Assembly (NCBI GenBank): GCA_958298945.1
Contig: OY282609.1
Span: 11,266,326-11,330,325, forward strand
DNA length: 64,000 nt
Reading direction: 5' to 3'
Source of the DNA: Atherix ibis
Lineage: Eukaryota; Arthropoda; Insecta; Diptera; Athericidae
The notes beneath the pieces were generated by a model. That model made no database searches. It was not told the origin of the DNA and saw nothing but the letters and a program-made list of their open reading frames with translations. Numbering within the stretch: position 1 is the stretch's first letter; each line of letters starts with the position of its first letter. Below, piece after piece: positions 34,691 through 48,240 of the stretch. Made by a program: the position numbers and the translations under genes.

Positions 34691-36299
34691 TTAAGAAATT
34701 CTAATGTTAAATGAACAGAAGTATGGTTTCTAAACTAAGAAATGGATACTACTTTATTTTAAACTTTTTAATTTAATTTCAAAATTCAACTTTTCTAAAA
34801 ATTATTCTAAATACAAATTTTTACAGCTTGGATTCTTCAGTAAAAATGTTTGCTGAATTTTTCTACACTTTCTGCTTTTTTTTGTGTGTATTTAATTTTA
34901 TATATGTGAAAGAATTACTTTTTGTTATTTGTTAATGTTTTTAGGACTTGCATACAAAAATGGCCATTGAGTGTCTATTTTCGGTGGTAGATTTTTTTTC
35001 GGCAGTATTTTGAATCGTATTTCGGAAAAATCCTAATTCCACTTTATTGTTTTTCGATAGAAAATGTGTTGGGTTGTATGTCTAGTCGAAGTTTGCTAAA
35101 TTCCCATATAAATACATATAAACATAGTTTAAAAAGTACAGTCGTAGAAAATCCTTTTACTAAATAGGCAGGCAGTTTATCTGCCGTATGGATAAAATAA
35201 GAGAAGGCAATGGAATAATGTTTTTCTTTTATTGTAGTGAGCATATGGATTTAGTTGATCTTTTATAAAACCTATTTTTTGTTAGCATAAAAAAAAAGAT
35301 TTAGTCTGAAGAAAAAAAATTAGGAAATTGTAGATACAAAAATGTTAAATGGAAAAATTTACTATTTTCCTTAGCTGTATTTGAAGAAAATCACTGGTTA
35401 ATATTGTTATCGTGGTTGTATATTTAAGGATGTATTTTTTTTTTTACAGAAAACTATTTATTTAATATTGTGTGCTGACAATATCAACTAAAGATAACAT
35501 AAAATCAACAAGAAAATATTGTATGAAGTATCAGACACTTTTCTTGGTGTTGAAATTTATAAGCTGCTGATGTAAGAAATTGAACAATTTCAGGATTGAT
35601 GAATAAATTCAAAAAATAAAAACTAAAAACAATGTTATACTTAATTAACTTAAATTGAATCGTTTCAATCTTTATTTTATTGAAAGGCAAATATTTCGTT
35701 TTTTTTTCTGTTAACGTTAATCTACTATTTTTTTTATTGGCCTTGGCCCCATTTAAGATAATTGTAATTTTTTAAAAGAATACACATCCTTATTGTGGTA
35801 TTTATTTATTGTGTATGTACACATAGTTTGGTGCCCGAATGTGATAAGTTCAGTATAATCTTTTAAGTTGCTTCTGTTCGAATTGTAATAGCCTTTAGAT
35901 ATTGAAGTTTATTCAAATGTTAGCAATTTCTTTTAATATACTCTGATGAAAATTATTGTTATCCGGAATAGAAATGATATTGTTTCCTCATTGTCTAGTA
36001 GGATACGAATTGGTTACAAACTATTTATTAGAACATTTTCTATTTTACTAATTTTTCTTCTTCTTTTTTTATATATACAACTACATATTTTTGGTAACAA
36101 GCAGATGTTTTAACAGGAACACATTGACGGCAAAGTATAATGAAGGAGTAAATACCCAGCGATGTTTCTCTGCCTATGGTGATTATTTTAAGAGCTTGAA
36201 AGGTCACAAGGTCTTTTAAAACGCCGTTGGGTATTCGTTGGGAGGGTAGTTGAGGATAACTCTTTAACAAGAGGATTATAATGGTTAATTAGAAGGGAA
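34691..36299. other. AT-rich non-coding stretch
   Basis: No gene recognised. The minus-strand frame 36040-36270 directly follows the RT fragment described next and could be its decayed C-terminal tail, but I cannot show this. The stretch near 34960-35060 weakly resembles 23205-23335. Confidence 0.4.
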
Positions 36300-37625
36300 T
36301 TAAATGTTTTGTAACGGGTTACGCCTGTTACGTACAAGAGAACATTAAGTCACGATGTATATCAATATTACCCACATAATATGGGGTATTGAGGATGTTA
36401 CGTAGGATTCTAAACTGTAGTGATTGGATTCGGAGGGAGTTTGAATGCTTCATCAAATACAAAAGTTCGAGTCCGTACGTCCAGATTGGCTTCAGTGGTG
36501 TATTGTAAAGTAGCAATTTGCTGTCGATTGTTAGTTATGACCTTGCGTCTAAGAATCGCAGCAGTTCTTATAATTTTTGTAAGTGCGTTTCATAGTTTGT
36601 CAAATTTGAGTACTGGATAACGTACTTCGTCTATTGGTGCAATAATTTTGCCATTCAAGGTGGTTTTTAACGAATTTTTGGTTCGTTCACCTTCACTTTC
36701 CACTTTTTTAACCATTTTTGAAGGGATTGTAGGGTGGTGGATTCTACAAAGTATATCATGATATATAAGAAATATCATGTGTAGACGTTGTATAATAAAG
36801 GAACTACCTTGAGTGACACCTACTCAGAACAGCAATATCTTAAAATGTTCGATACTATCAACCACTTGAAAATATCGCTCCGAGAGGTACGATTTGATTA
36901 TAAGAACGTATGGGGTAGGAAGGATTCTCTTAAGTTTCCAGAGAAGTCCAGAATATCATACTCAGTCGAAAGCCTAAGCTATGTACAAAAATTTGACTGG
37001 GTAGTATTAGTTCTACTCAAGCGAGAATGCTATGAAGTCAACCACGCGATGACACTGCTGGAAAGTAGAGTGTTCACTTCGGAAGTCAAATTGGGGATTA
37101 CATTCTCGTCTTCAAGGATGGGATAAAGCCGTTTTCAAATCAATTTTTCCACTATTTTGCCAAGAGTTGGGGGTAGGCTTATGGGTCTATAAGAGGAAGG
37201 AAGTTGAGTTGATTTTTTGGCCTATGGATCATTTTTATTATTGAAAATATCTTAAGTTGGCGAAAATAAAATGTAAGAAGAATAGTGTTATATATATATA
37301 TGTGAGTAAAACGACTGCATTTTTTAGATAGTTGTGTCATCTGTTATTTGTTTGTCTATCTTTGCTCATGTTACGTAGGTTCTACGTAGGGGATGTGTTG
37401 CTTTTTTTTATTTCAGCTATCGCTTACTGGCTGATCAGAGTACTTTATTTGTGCTGATTGACTGGGTATATTGATTAAATTGTTCGCTGTTGTAGTTAGT
37501 TATTTCTTATTTGAGTTCTTGTTGAAGTCAGTTGAGGCATTGTTGTCCGTTGCCATTTAGCTCTTGTTCTGCGTTTTTCGCCAATAAGCATCCTTATTTT
37601 AAGTGGCATGTTATATTCTTTCGTG
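36300..37625 (-). pseudogene. Jockey-type retrotransposon relic: linker, RT with missing catalytic box, RT C-terminus
   Basis: In minus-strand order, the linker reads IRMLIGEKRRTRAKWQRTTM (about 37600-37540). After a gap comes LTHKPTP-like sequence and then NPQFDFRSEHSTFQQCHRVV (about 37100-37040). It continues to QGSSF (about 36795), where the PQGS.LGPLLYN block begins. Almost immediately (36740-36690) the sequence becomes the LQKW.KKWK.KVNE block, so the roughly 40-residue segment holding the YADD box is missing. It resumes with PIDEVRYPVLKFDKL (the YLG block) and ends with LLYNTPLKPIWTYGLELL then NTPYYVGNIDIHRDLM (36516-36330), characteristic of the jockey C-terminus. The frame is broken repeatedly. 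The fragment at 57985-58640 has a similar gap. Confidence 0.82.
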
Positions 37626-39418
37626 AGTCGTTTAAGTTTCAAATTTTACTAATTTAAGTTGGAGACTAATGCAGTATTTTTTATTCCAATATTGGCATAT
37701 CATTAAGGCTATACAAAATATTTTATCTTTCTTAAGGTAGAAAAAGCAATCTTAAATTTCACATCAGGTAACAAGAACAACTCGATCTACTTTTTGCTTA
37801 GTTAAACTGAAATACTTGAACTAAAGTTGAATTGATTGTAAGGCGAATCCTTCAATTAGGGATATTCACTTAATTCTGACTGAAAAGTAAAATATTATAT
37901 TTTGCATGTCTGACAAACAGAAATAATCATAGAATAATCAATTCGTTCAACCACATGTATTAGATCAACACTTCTCTTCCAATTTAGTTTCTTCTTCTTC
38001 TTATTCACTTTAAAAAAAAATTTATCTTAAGAAATAGAATCAGTTGGTAAATTTAGTCATATCAAAGTCTCTATATATTATATCCAAAATTTTCGAAATG
38101 AACTTTAGGCAGTTATTCATTTTGAAAGAAATTCATTTGAACAACTCCAGGAATGTATTCACTCGACCTCAGCTGATTCATATATTTTAGAAAGATTTTT
38201 TCTAGCTCCAGAGAACAACCCCGATTATGTGGATTCGAGTATGCGCAAGTTCGAAAATTTGTGGGGCAAATAAACGAGCATATACAGACGCATTTTCGAA
38301 AGCTGTTCGTATATGGCTATTCCGCATAGTTGTTTTCGTATTCAAGAATGGATGGATAAATTGAAAATGTTGGTTTTCATCAAGCTGGTCAGCTATTGGT
38401 ATTAGTGTGGTTTGCTTTATCGTAGGTATTCTGTTATCCTTAAAGGATGTTTACCATGATTGCTTCAACCTTCATTTACGTAGTTATACGTCAACTGCCG
38501 GTTGAAATGAAAGTGATTTTATTCAAATAAAATATTATACATTTTATATCGGGAACGGTGAAATACAAATTTTAAATCGTAAATTTTGAATGATTCACAT
38601 ACATCATTAGTTATACAATAGAAGTGAATTTTTTTTTCAAAAAAAAATAAATAAATAAATAAAAGGATATGAAATATAATTTAAATTTAGATTGGAAAAC
38701 TCAAAATTGAATGATGACAAAATTTTAAAATTAAATATACAATTATATGTTGCATAGTTAGTGAAAATAGAACAGCATCAAAGTTAAATTTTAAACGATA
38801 AAATTAACCAAGTTCTTATAAAAATTAGACTTTTTTATTATTGCATTAGAATAAAATTGAAACAAAATGCATAAACAGTTTAACCACCATTTAATAAATG
38901 AATTTTCATAAATTTTCTTATTAAAATTTAAATTAAATTCAATTTGAAAAAAAAAATTATTTAAAAATTAAAAAAATTATTTTTTCTCTATTTGCTAAGA
39001 GTGAAAAATTTATGAATTTCTAGGGGGTAAAGTTTTTTTGCTTTTAATATTAGCAAAACAGAAAAAAATGTTGAAAAGCTAAAAAAATATATACCTCAAT
39101 ATATATATTAAAGGATATAATTTACTATTGAAATAATAACAGTTACTATTTTGGATTAATCCTTAATGGATAAAACATGTTGACTGGTTTTGGGCAATCA
39201 GTCAAAAAACTGGATATAATTTAGTATTTAGTATTTAAAACAGGATGCGTATTTCTAATGGATTGTTTTTATTGGTTTTCATATTCAACGTGAAACTCAT
39301 CAATGGTATGTGATCAAATAATAAATATGTAGTTATAGTAATTTAAATTAAATCATTTTCAATTTGGTAATATTTTTTAATATAATAAAATGAATTTTTC
39401 AAATTCTTAATGAGTGTT

Positions 39419-39458
<40 letters not shown>

Positions 39459-42400
39459 TTGTATAAAAAATTTGAAAAAAATCTTCAGCATAACAAGCAC
39501 TTACAATAAAATAACAAAATTGCATAAAAATAATACACTTTATTGAAAAATTAAGGAAGAGAGAAGAATAAGGAAACTTAAGTTTTAGCTAAAGGGTATT
39601 CCCGTTAAAATTGTTTTAAGAAAGTTTCCCGTAGAAGAATTTATCTTTTGTCCATGAAATTGTTATGGTAGAAAGTATTTTAAAATAAAAACTAATATTA
39701 TGCAGAAGCATTTGAATCAAATTGCTTTGCAAAAGCTGATGAAAGCCAAAAAAGAAAATTTGTAAAAATATTTGTTGCTTAAATTACACTATTTGAATAG
39801 TATTTAGATTATATACTGTACATGCACATACTCCAAAAAATCTATATTATAAAAAAATTAACTTTTCTAAGCATACCTAGTTTTAATACTGCTTATAAAA
39901 ATTTTGTCGTACTAAAATCTATTATTAAATTTCAAAAAATAATTCAATATGATATATAATATATATAGAGTTTGAATTTTTTGAAACTAAAATGTTTAGT
40001 GAACTTTAATTTAAATTTTCTCTTTCATTTAAAATATTGTTTCTGTAAATAAATCTAAGCAGCATAAAAGTTTTCGAAAAATAATATTAACTTTATATTT
40101 AAGAACATTTCGTTCAAACTCAAAATTATTTTAATTATCTACATTATTAAACTATAATTCCAATGTATGAGAACAAATTGTTCAAAATAATTTTATTTGT
40201 TCATATTAATATTATTGAAAATTTAATAGGGTTATTTTAAAAATATTATTAATATTAGATTTATTTGAAAAAGAAATTTGTAAAGAAAATAATCTAAATA
40301 ATTATATACGAATCAGTAACAAAAATGATATTATAAAATTTGTAGAAAATATTTCAATCTTATTGTTGCAAAATTTTGTATAATTATTGTATATTTATCT
40401 GACTAATGGAAAAATAATTCAACTTCCAGAAAAAAAAGCAAAAAGTAGAAAAATCCATTTAAAATTCATTTAATATAAACTTTTTCATAATTCAGTAAAT
40501 TTCTTATATTTTTCTTTCTATAAAATGAAGATGTTTTTAAAATTTCTCATATGTAATTTTTTTTGTGGTTAAAAAATTCATGTAGTAATATAAAAGTATA
40601 CATTCATTAAATATTTTGAAGTCATAACGGATTTTTTTTTTATTGTATGAATGTATTTTGTTCACGTAGGAAATTTTATATTTCAATTACTTTGTACGTA
40701 CATATATATGTGTATATATTTGCTATATTATATAAATTTTAAAATATACTTCAATATAATTGTGAAGATTTTAGTTTTCCACTATTCATATAATGGATCT
40801 ACAAAAAAAAAATTTATATTATATTCAACATTTGGCTACGAATATACTTAATAATAAACTTTGGAAACCGTTTATATCTTTTTAATGCTATGAAAAAATG
40901 TTAGTTAATAATTTTAATTTATTTGATAGAGAAAGGACTACTTGATAGAGAAAGGATTTGAAATTGCCTTTTAATTTGTCTTTGGTCGACTTTTGTTTAT
41001 TGAGTTTATTATTTTATGGTTTGTGGTAAATTGCTTCTACTTGTAATTCTTCAAAGCAAACAAAAACTTTTATACAAATTAAACACAAATTTAAATAAAA
41101 AAAGTTCCTTTCATATTCACGAATATCTATAAAAATGTGGATACAGAAGTATTGAAATGTTTAAGAAAGAACAACTTGAAATGTGAAAATACGAGCGCAT
41201 CACTTCATTTTAAATTGAATTACTACCACTGTCATTGAGCACATTATACAATATATGAATCGTTATTATTATCCTTTTCCATGATACAACAAGTGTTGAA
41301 GATTTAAACTTTTCTTAATCAAATAATTGTTTATCGACCGTAACTCAAGGATATTCATTTTGGTAAATATCAAATTCTACTCTGTGTTCAGTTCTGATAT
41401 GTGTCATTGCACGGAAAAATTTTCAACATCCGGTTGAGCTGCAGGATCTATGTCAGTAATGCGTCTAACTTTCTTCTATATAATTTTTCTTATTTGGCTT
41501 TGGGCCAAATCAGTAAGCCATTTTCTATGCAGAGTACAAAGAACTACTGCAGTAGATACTCGTAACTTTGATATTACTAAAGCATATTATTTTTCCATTA
41601 TTAGTTGTTATAGTTGCTTTTACACTTTATAATTCATAACAAGTTTTATCATTATATTGTATATACATTTATATAAAATTGCCCTATTACACCATGTTTA
41701 TGAAATGATGAAATTTTTTTTTCTAGCACAAAAACACATAACGAATATAATAGATTGTGTTATCTTGGGAAGAGTCTAATAGATTAGCCAATGATTCCAG
41801 ACTAAAGCTATTATTTAACTTAATGAACATGGATAAAAAATTTTTTTCTGTTATAGAAAATCATTTTTCTAAGGTGTACTTGTTTAAAATATTTTTTTTA
41901 TATATTTTCGAAATAACATTTTTTATATTGTTCATTATTTTATATATTTTTTTTGCATGAAGGAAACCTAGATAATTATAGAATTTTCTAATTAGTGATA
42001 GGTAAGTTTATATTGGTCAGTATTTAAAAAGATCATATATATATTTTTTTTTTAAATTCTTCTAACCGAAAATGGGTATGACAAAATAGTTGTGTTTTAG
42101 CATTTTCTATGCTGGATTTGCCAATATCCCGAACTGCAATTAGATTCAAATTATAAATAAAATAAAATTTATAAATTTTTAAAGACTCAAATTATAAATA
42201 AAATAAAATATCTTAACTACAAATACCATTTTATTGTCTGATTTTACAATATATTATATTGAGTGTAAGTCTATTGATTCGCTTACAAGAAAAAGAATAA
42301 AAAAAAGAAATAATTTTTATAAACTAAGCACTATGAAAAGAATAAAATTTCCATTCCAATTATTCTGCATACAGAAGTGGATATTTTGCATAAAAACCGT

Positions 42401-43789
42401 AATCTTCTTAGACAAATTTGGATTGTCTTTCATGAATAAACATAAACATGCATACATACCAGTATGTGTATATAAAACAGTTATTTTAACAAAAGGACTA
42501 TATGCTTTTAGATACAAAGGGGAATCAGTGCGGAACTAAGGTACTCGTGTATGGAAAGTCTTTATTCATGAATGTTCTTGTAAATGTCGGTAAAAGACGC
42601 TGATACCCTTCTTAGTATTTTATTGAAGCCTAGAACATTTATCACACTGATGTGCTGATAAAGGTTCTACTATCTGTCGTTATTAATTTCAAGTATGGAC
42701 AAATTTCTATTTAGAGTACATAATTTTCTACAGAAATCATGATGCAATTAATTTCAATAGGTTTATCAGTTTAAATAAGAAACATGATTGAAGTTCCTCC
42801 AATCATTTTATTGCTACCAAAAATTAAGAGGGTAGATATAAAATTGTTATATTTCCATCCTCTTAAGGAAATAAAATTAGATGGATTTGTTTACTAGAAA
42901 GTGAAACATATTAATTTCTTCAACGTAATTAACTATCAGTTGGCCTGAGGTGGTGATTAGACAACGACTACGTTAATATTTATGTCGTCTGTTAATATCC
43001 GGTAGATGGACTGGAATCGGATAATGTTCAGAGAATTTTCATATTACCTTTTTTCTGATCGATATCTGGACTAATAAAATTTTGTTCCCAATATTTTTTT
43101 TTTTTGAATATATTTTAATATATTTTTTTTTTAAAAAAAATATTGTAAGCTTGATAAAATATTTGTTTGTTTATTTTTTATATTTGTAAATACAACTTTA
43201 TTGAATTATTAATAATCAAATAAGAAAATTTGTTCCTATGAAATAATCCTGAGGACATAATTCTGAAAGTAAGTTTAAACGATCTTTTAATTTTGACCAA
43301 TATTCTTTAATAATAAAATTTCACCCGGTTTTCATTTTCTTAAAAATATATATAATCTTGCTTCAATTTATTAATAAATTTTTTTCAATTTTGATAAAAT
43401 ATTATCTTCATAAAATTATTATTATTTAAATTAATGCTCATCACTGAATAAAAATGTTTAAATTAAAATATGCTTAATATGCTAAATAAGGTCCTTCAAG
43501 TGTGTTATAATGTTTTCACTAAATATTGTAATTGTTTTATTTTATAGTAACTTTTATAATATAAATTAATTTTGTGCCTTCTGAGATATTAGCATTCCTA
43601 ATGGGCACTACGAATTCTTTAAATTATTTTTAATGTAAAATAATCTTTGAAAGCTGAGAAAAATGTAAGGAATTTTTTTTATATCAGCGCCATAAAATTC
43701 AATTAGATAAATTCGGAAACTTTTATATATTATCATAGACTTGTGTAGATAAATCGGACATGCCTCTATTAGTAATAATTGAAAAATCA
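37626..43789. other. Long AT-rich non-coding stretch
   Basis: No gene or transposon recognised in about 6 kb. The part at about 38130-38520 has somewhat higher G+C and few homopolymers, but no protein frame. Short duplications occur near 40925-40955 and 42145-42210. The open frames at 40651-40851, 41757-41960 and 42234-42539 lack motifs. TACTCGTA-like motifs occur near 41559. Confidence 0.5.
39419..39460. repeat. (TA)n microsatellite
   Basis: About 20 TA units with one interruption (TATACATATA). Confidence 0.95.
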
Positions 43790-44410
43790 AAGTTTTTCAC
43801 ATATTTTGGGCTGTACCTCGGCCATTACTTGACGGATGTTAATTGTTAAATTCTCTTAAGTTTAAAAATTGTCTGGATAAATATTGCCTTTTATGTATTT
43901 AGCTTTAATAAAAATACAACGCTTTCAAATCACACAATCTTGATGGCCAATTCTTAACGCAAAATCTTGAAATAATGAGCATTACGCATAATAAAGCAAA
44001 AATATATAGTATTGTATTTTGTGACTTGTGGAATTACTTTGTTAAAACCACATATGATCCAGATTAAAATCTCTAAAATCAGGCCAAAAAATAGTGGGTT
44101 TTTGTAAAGCAATAGCGCTCAAAATTTACGGTTGATGATATATTCTTCTTCATTTACAAAGAAATACGGACTAATAGCAACCTCATACCAAATACATATC
44201 AGACAATCACTTTTTATGAATAAAATTGCTTCTATAGCAAGCTACTCGTGAGTTTTCAAAGTTCAATATATGATAATTTTGCTAATTAACTAAAGAAAAT
44301 GTAATTTCTTAAAGCGCAAAATAGGGACATAACCACAAATTTTCGATACTAGACATATTGTGTTCTCTATAAATACTTGTGGGTTTTTTTTAAAGTGCAA
44401 TACGTGGCTT
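43790..44410 (-). mobile_element. DD41D mariner relic
   Basis: TACCTCGGCCATTACTTGAC near 43815 corresponds to GTAATTCGGCCGTTACTTGT in the 47.5-kb relic. CACACAATCTTGATGGCCAA near 43933 is the antisense of the PPRSCDLTP-type block preceding the third catalytic Asp. TTAAAACCACATATGATCCA near 44042 is the antisense of D.WFQ before the second Asp, and CAAAGAAATACGGACTAATA near 44157 the antisense of GPYFF. The block order matches the other relics. No frame is open. Confidence 0.7.
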
Positions 44411-47400
44411 CAACAACTTTTACGCATTGTTTGGTAACATAAAGAACTAAAATTTGTTTTATTTAGTTTAAATTTTTTAAAAATGGCAAATTAAATAACT
44501 AATAAAAAAATATTACAAATACTATAAATATTAAATTTTTTGTAAATTATAGATTTATACTATCCACACTATAAAATGGATAATTCTGTATTTACCTTAA
44601 ACCTAAAAATCTTAGCTTTTCATTTTTAATAATTGTTTTGAATATACCATATTCACAATAAAGTATAGCAAATATATTTGATATTACATCAAGTGGTTAT
44701 ATTGTATTTATAGAGAAAATTTTTCTATTTTTCTTATTTTTATTATTTTCCATTTATATAAAGTATAAGGAAATTTCTGAAATATGTACAATACATATCT
44801 TTTATCTTTGACGACTGCCTCTATACGTAAAAGGACTGAAATATATTTTCCTGTCGGAAATATTCCAGAAATTAAGAATCGATTGTTGACTTCGTCTTGA
44901 ATCACGGTACTTAAAAAGTCATTAGAAACTTTTCCGACATAGTCACGTAATGGAATTAATATTGTAGACTGTTATTGAGCTTAACAACAATGCATAACAA
45001 AGCTTTTCCATTACATTAAACTTAATTCAATACATTAATAGAAAATTTGATTTTTTTTTTGTTTTTTAATTGTTAAGAATATGTTTTGAATTTATTTTAT
45101 TTGATTGACAATCATCATATTTTGAAAAATTATTCCAGAATGAATTTATTTTAAAATAATAGAAAAGGTATTGAAAATCATATTAAAAATAATACTTTCA
45201 TTTAGTAAAGGTAGAGCACCAATATTTTAATCCTTTGTTTACAATTTATAAGTAGAACATTTTTATTAAAATCAGTTAAGACTGTTAGGGATTTTAACCT
45301 TTTAGTTAAAAAGATGAATTTTTTGAAAATTTTTCCTCGTGAAACATAAACTAACACATAAAAAGATGATAAAAAAAACTACATGAAAAAGCTAAAAGTT
45401 CATAAAACAACTTAGATCTAAAATTTTCAAACTAATATATTGTACATAAATAGATATATTGTATAAGAAATTGACAATATTTTATGATAACTTTTAAAAT
45501 GACGTTATAAAAGTTTACTTATTTATGTTAATGAGAGTCTTCAGACAGGAACATTTTAAAAATAAACTTTAACACTTGAAATACAAGTCTCTACTTCAAA
45601 TAAATGTACTATAGCTATTTATGCGCATGATTTAGGGTCATGATGTTATAAGCAGTTGGAAATAATGTCAAAGGTTGATATAATCCAACTGTTTACATTT
45701 TCATTACATTATATGAGATGAGCATAATCTTGATAAATACGTTGGGCTTCATCTGCCTATGCAAATTCAGATTGATTATACAAAATTGTTTAAATATTTT
45801 AGTTTCTTTAATCTACAAAACGTAGGGTGATGTGCTTCTTTTTTTTTTAAACAATTTACGCAAAGTAAAGTTAATTTTACCAACAACCAAAAAAAAAGAC
45901 ATGTTTACGATGTAAGAAAATGCCCATTTAAGTTGAGAAATCCTCTAAACTTTTAGTAAATATTATACTAAAATGAAAGCTTTTAATTTAATGAACATTT
46001 TCATATTTTATGTGTGCAACTAAGTGCAATTTATAAATTTTTTAAAAAAATCTCAAAAGTTTTATTTGAATTAAATTTCAGATTTTTTCATTCATTTTAC
46101 TGAATAAAATTTGGGGATCCTTTTTTTATATAAATTTTATTTCTATATCAAATTTGAAAGTATTTTTATTGAGTATTCTATTATATGTTGAAGTATTTTT
46201 TAATGATTTCTTATTTTGGTAATTACATTAAATGACATTTTATTTCCTTTATTTTATAATTTCATAAATTATTTAGCATTAAACTTGATACTTATTTAAA
46301 TCATTATTTATAATGATGAATATATTTGTCTTTTAAACGTATTGAGAAAAGTTGATTGGTAGTTTTATAAGATTGTGATTTTGTTTTTATTCTATGAACA
46401 TTGGAGATTCTATCTTTTCGTATTACTGGAAATGAGTATTTTTGATATTTTGTTTTTCTTCATTTCCATTCTGTTCATTATCTATATAAATGAATTTGCT
46501 TATACTTATAATATATACTTATATATTGCAAGAATATTGACTATCTTTTTAGTATAGGGAAAAAATAACCAATATTCAATGTATCTAACTTAGTTAGAAT
46601 GTTTTCTTTTGACTGCGATTCTATTTAGAAAGATTACGATCAAATCGAAAATAAATTCCATTACACCTTCAAACTTTTCCATTCTCATTCGTTTCGCTGT
46701 CTATTTATCAGCGTATTAAAATTGAACTTTATTCCGGATGGAATTGGAAAAAATATGAGTTCTTTATCAGTTTTTATACTTTTTTTTAAATACCTTTTAG
46801 ATGCCTCAAGCTTGCCATCCTTGAATAAAAAAATCTATTTCTTTATATTTATCCTACAAAACAAAATGCATCAATTTTCGAGATAGTCTGTATTTATTAT
46901 AAAAAAGTCCTGAAGATTTTCTCTTGATTACTTTCAAAATCCAATCATTACGTAATATTCCTAAATGGGCTTATCACCACTTTTGTTTGCTTGAACTTTG
47001 TATTTACAATTGAACCATTGTATTCAAGTTTATTTTACTCCAGTCTATGAATTTTATTTAACTTTAGAATTTTTCATTATACTGTACTTAAGAATGATGT
47101 TTAGTAAAATTATATTTAATTGATTTAAATACATTCAATAACTTTCATTAGTAATTAATATAATTTTATGAGAATAACTTATTGATTTTTTTATGCAATA
47201 AAAATTAATGTCGATCAGAAACTTTATTAGAAAAACAATAAATTTATGTCAAAATTAACTGATATGGATTATTATTAAATTTTGAGTCTATTAAATATGA
47301 TATTATAGCTTTAGTACTCTCTCGATTCGATATTAATTTCTAAATTTATGTTAATATTATAAATATAGGACTATCCAATTTGTTATTCGCCAAGTAAAGT

Positions 47401-47454
47401 TGAATAGATACAATAAATTATACAATTTGTTATATTGAATTATATTGTTTTAAT
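44411..47454. other. AT-rich non-coding stretch
   Basis: Nothing supportable. The frames 44708-44905 (-) and 46375-46557 (+) are hydrophobic AT-rich noise without a recognised family. Confidence 0.5.
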
Positions 47455-48240
47455 TTTGCTATTATACATCCAATATAATATTATTTTAATGTCATCCAGA
47501 AACTTCTTACAGGACTCGATCCTTTTGAGGTAATTTTTGATGAGTTTTTTGTAATTCGGCCGTTACTTGTCAGATTATGGTTTGTAAATGCTCTTAAATT
47601 TGAAAATTTTATGCTTAGTTACGGTTATTTGGCCATACAAAAAAAGGACCAATGGTGAAAAAATCCAATGATCTTGGAGGCGAATTGACAATTTACAAAA
47701 TTTATAAATTAAGTATCCTGGGAACTTTTCTGTGGCTTGTGGGAATGATTACGCATTCTGGAAACATGTTGTGTGACTTATGTTACTGTTTTATTAAAAC
47801 CACATATAGTTGTTAAAATCTTTAAGTTCAGACATATGGTCGTAGTTAAAGTCAAATATTAATTAAAACCACACCGATTATAATCTTTAAGTTCAGGCAT
47901 AGGGTCGTGGTTAAGGCCAAACAAACTCGCTTATCATACGGCAACAGTACTAAGAATTAGCGGTAATGCTCTCGTTCTCTTCATTTTTAAAGAAATACGG
48001 ACCAATGATACTTTCAGACAAGAATTCGCCCCAAAAAGTCACTTGTGCATACATAAAATTATTTCTTTACAGTTATTTGTGGGATTTCAGATCCCCATAT
48101 ATGGACATTTTGATTCACTGAGCGAGCAATGAGCCACATCACTAAACATTTTTTCCGAAAAATTAATATAAAATGTTCAAAATGGTAAATTCAAAGTTAA
48201 ACAAATATTATCTTATATATGATATATATAATAATCAGCT
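47455..48240 (-). mobile_element. DD41D mariner relic, the longest of its family here
   Basis: The minus strand preserves, in order from 48240: the first catalytic block region (CACTGAGCGAGCAATGAGCC on plus, near 48116), GPYFFKNE.E..TANS-like sequence (about 48005-47960), D.WFQ (TTAAAACCACATATAGTTGT on plus), then VNSPPRSLDF (for VNWPPRSCDL) with TIGPFFLYGQ (for LDFFLWGYV) at about 47690-47625, and a C-terminal helix region down to 47500. In intact relatives the second and third Asp are 41 residues apart by my recollection of the motif. A 64-bp tandem duplication covers the D.WFQ block. Frames are broken throughout. This relic gives the best view of the family to which the 18.3, 25.3, 33.1, 43.8 and 51.5-kb relics belong. 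Confidence 0.75.
47794..47925. repeat. Tandem duplication of about 65 bp inside a mariner relic
   Basis: TTAAAACCACA.....TTATAATCTTTAAGTTCAG-like sequence followed by CATA.GGTCGT(A/G)GTTAA occurs twice in succession (first copy to about 47858, second to about 47925), with roughly 10-15% divergence between copies. Confidence 0.85.

Noticed and set aside
36788..37126. Plus-strand open frame of 112 codons
   Set aside because: It is antisense to the jockey-type RT fragment, which reads FDFRSEHSTFQQCHRVVDFI on the minus strand.
42234..42539. Plus-strand open frame of 101 codons
   Set aside because: Lys/Ile/Phe-rich composition, an overlapping 66-codon frame on the other strand, and no recognised domain or splice context.
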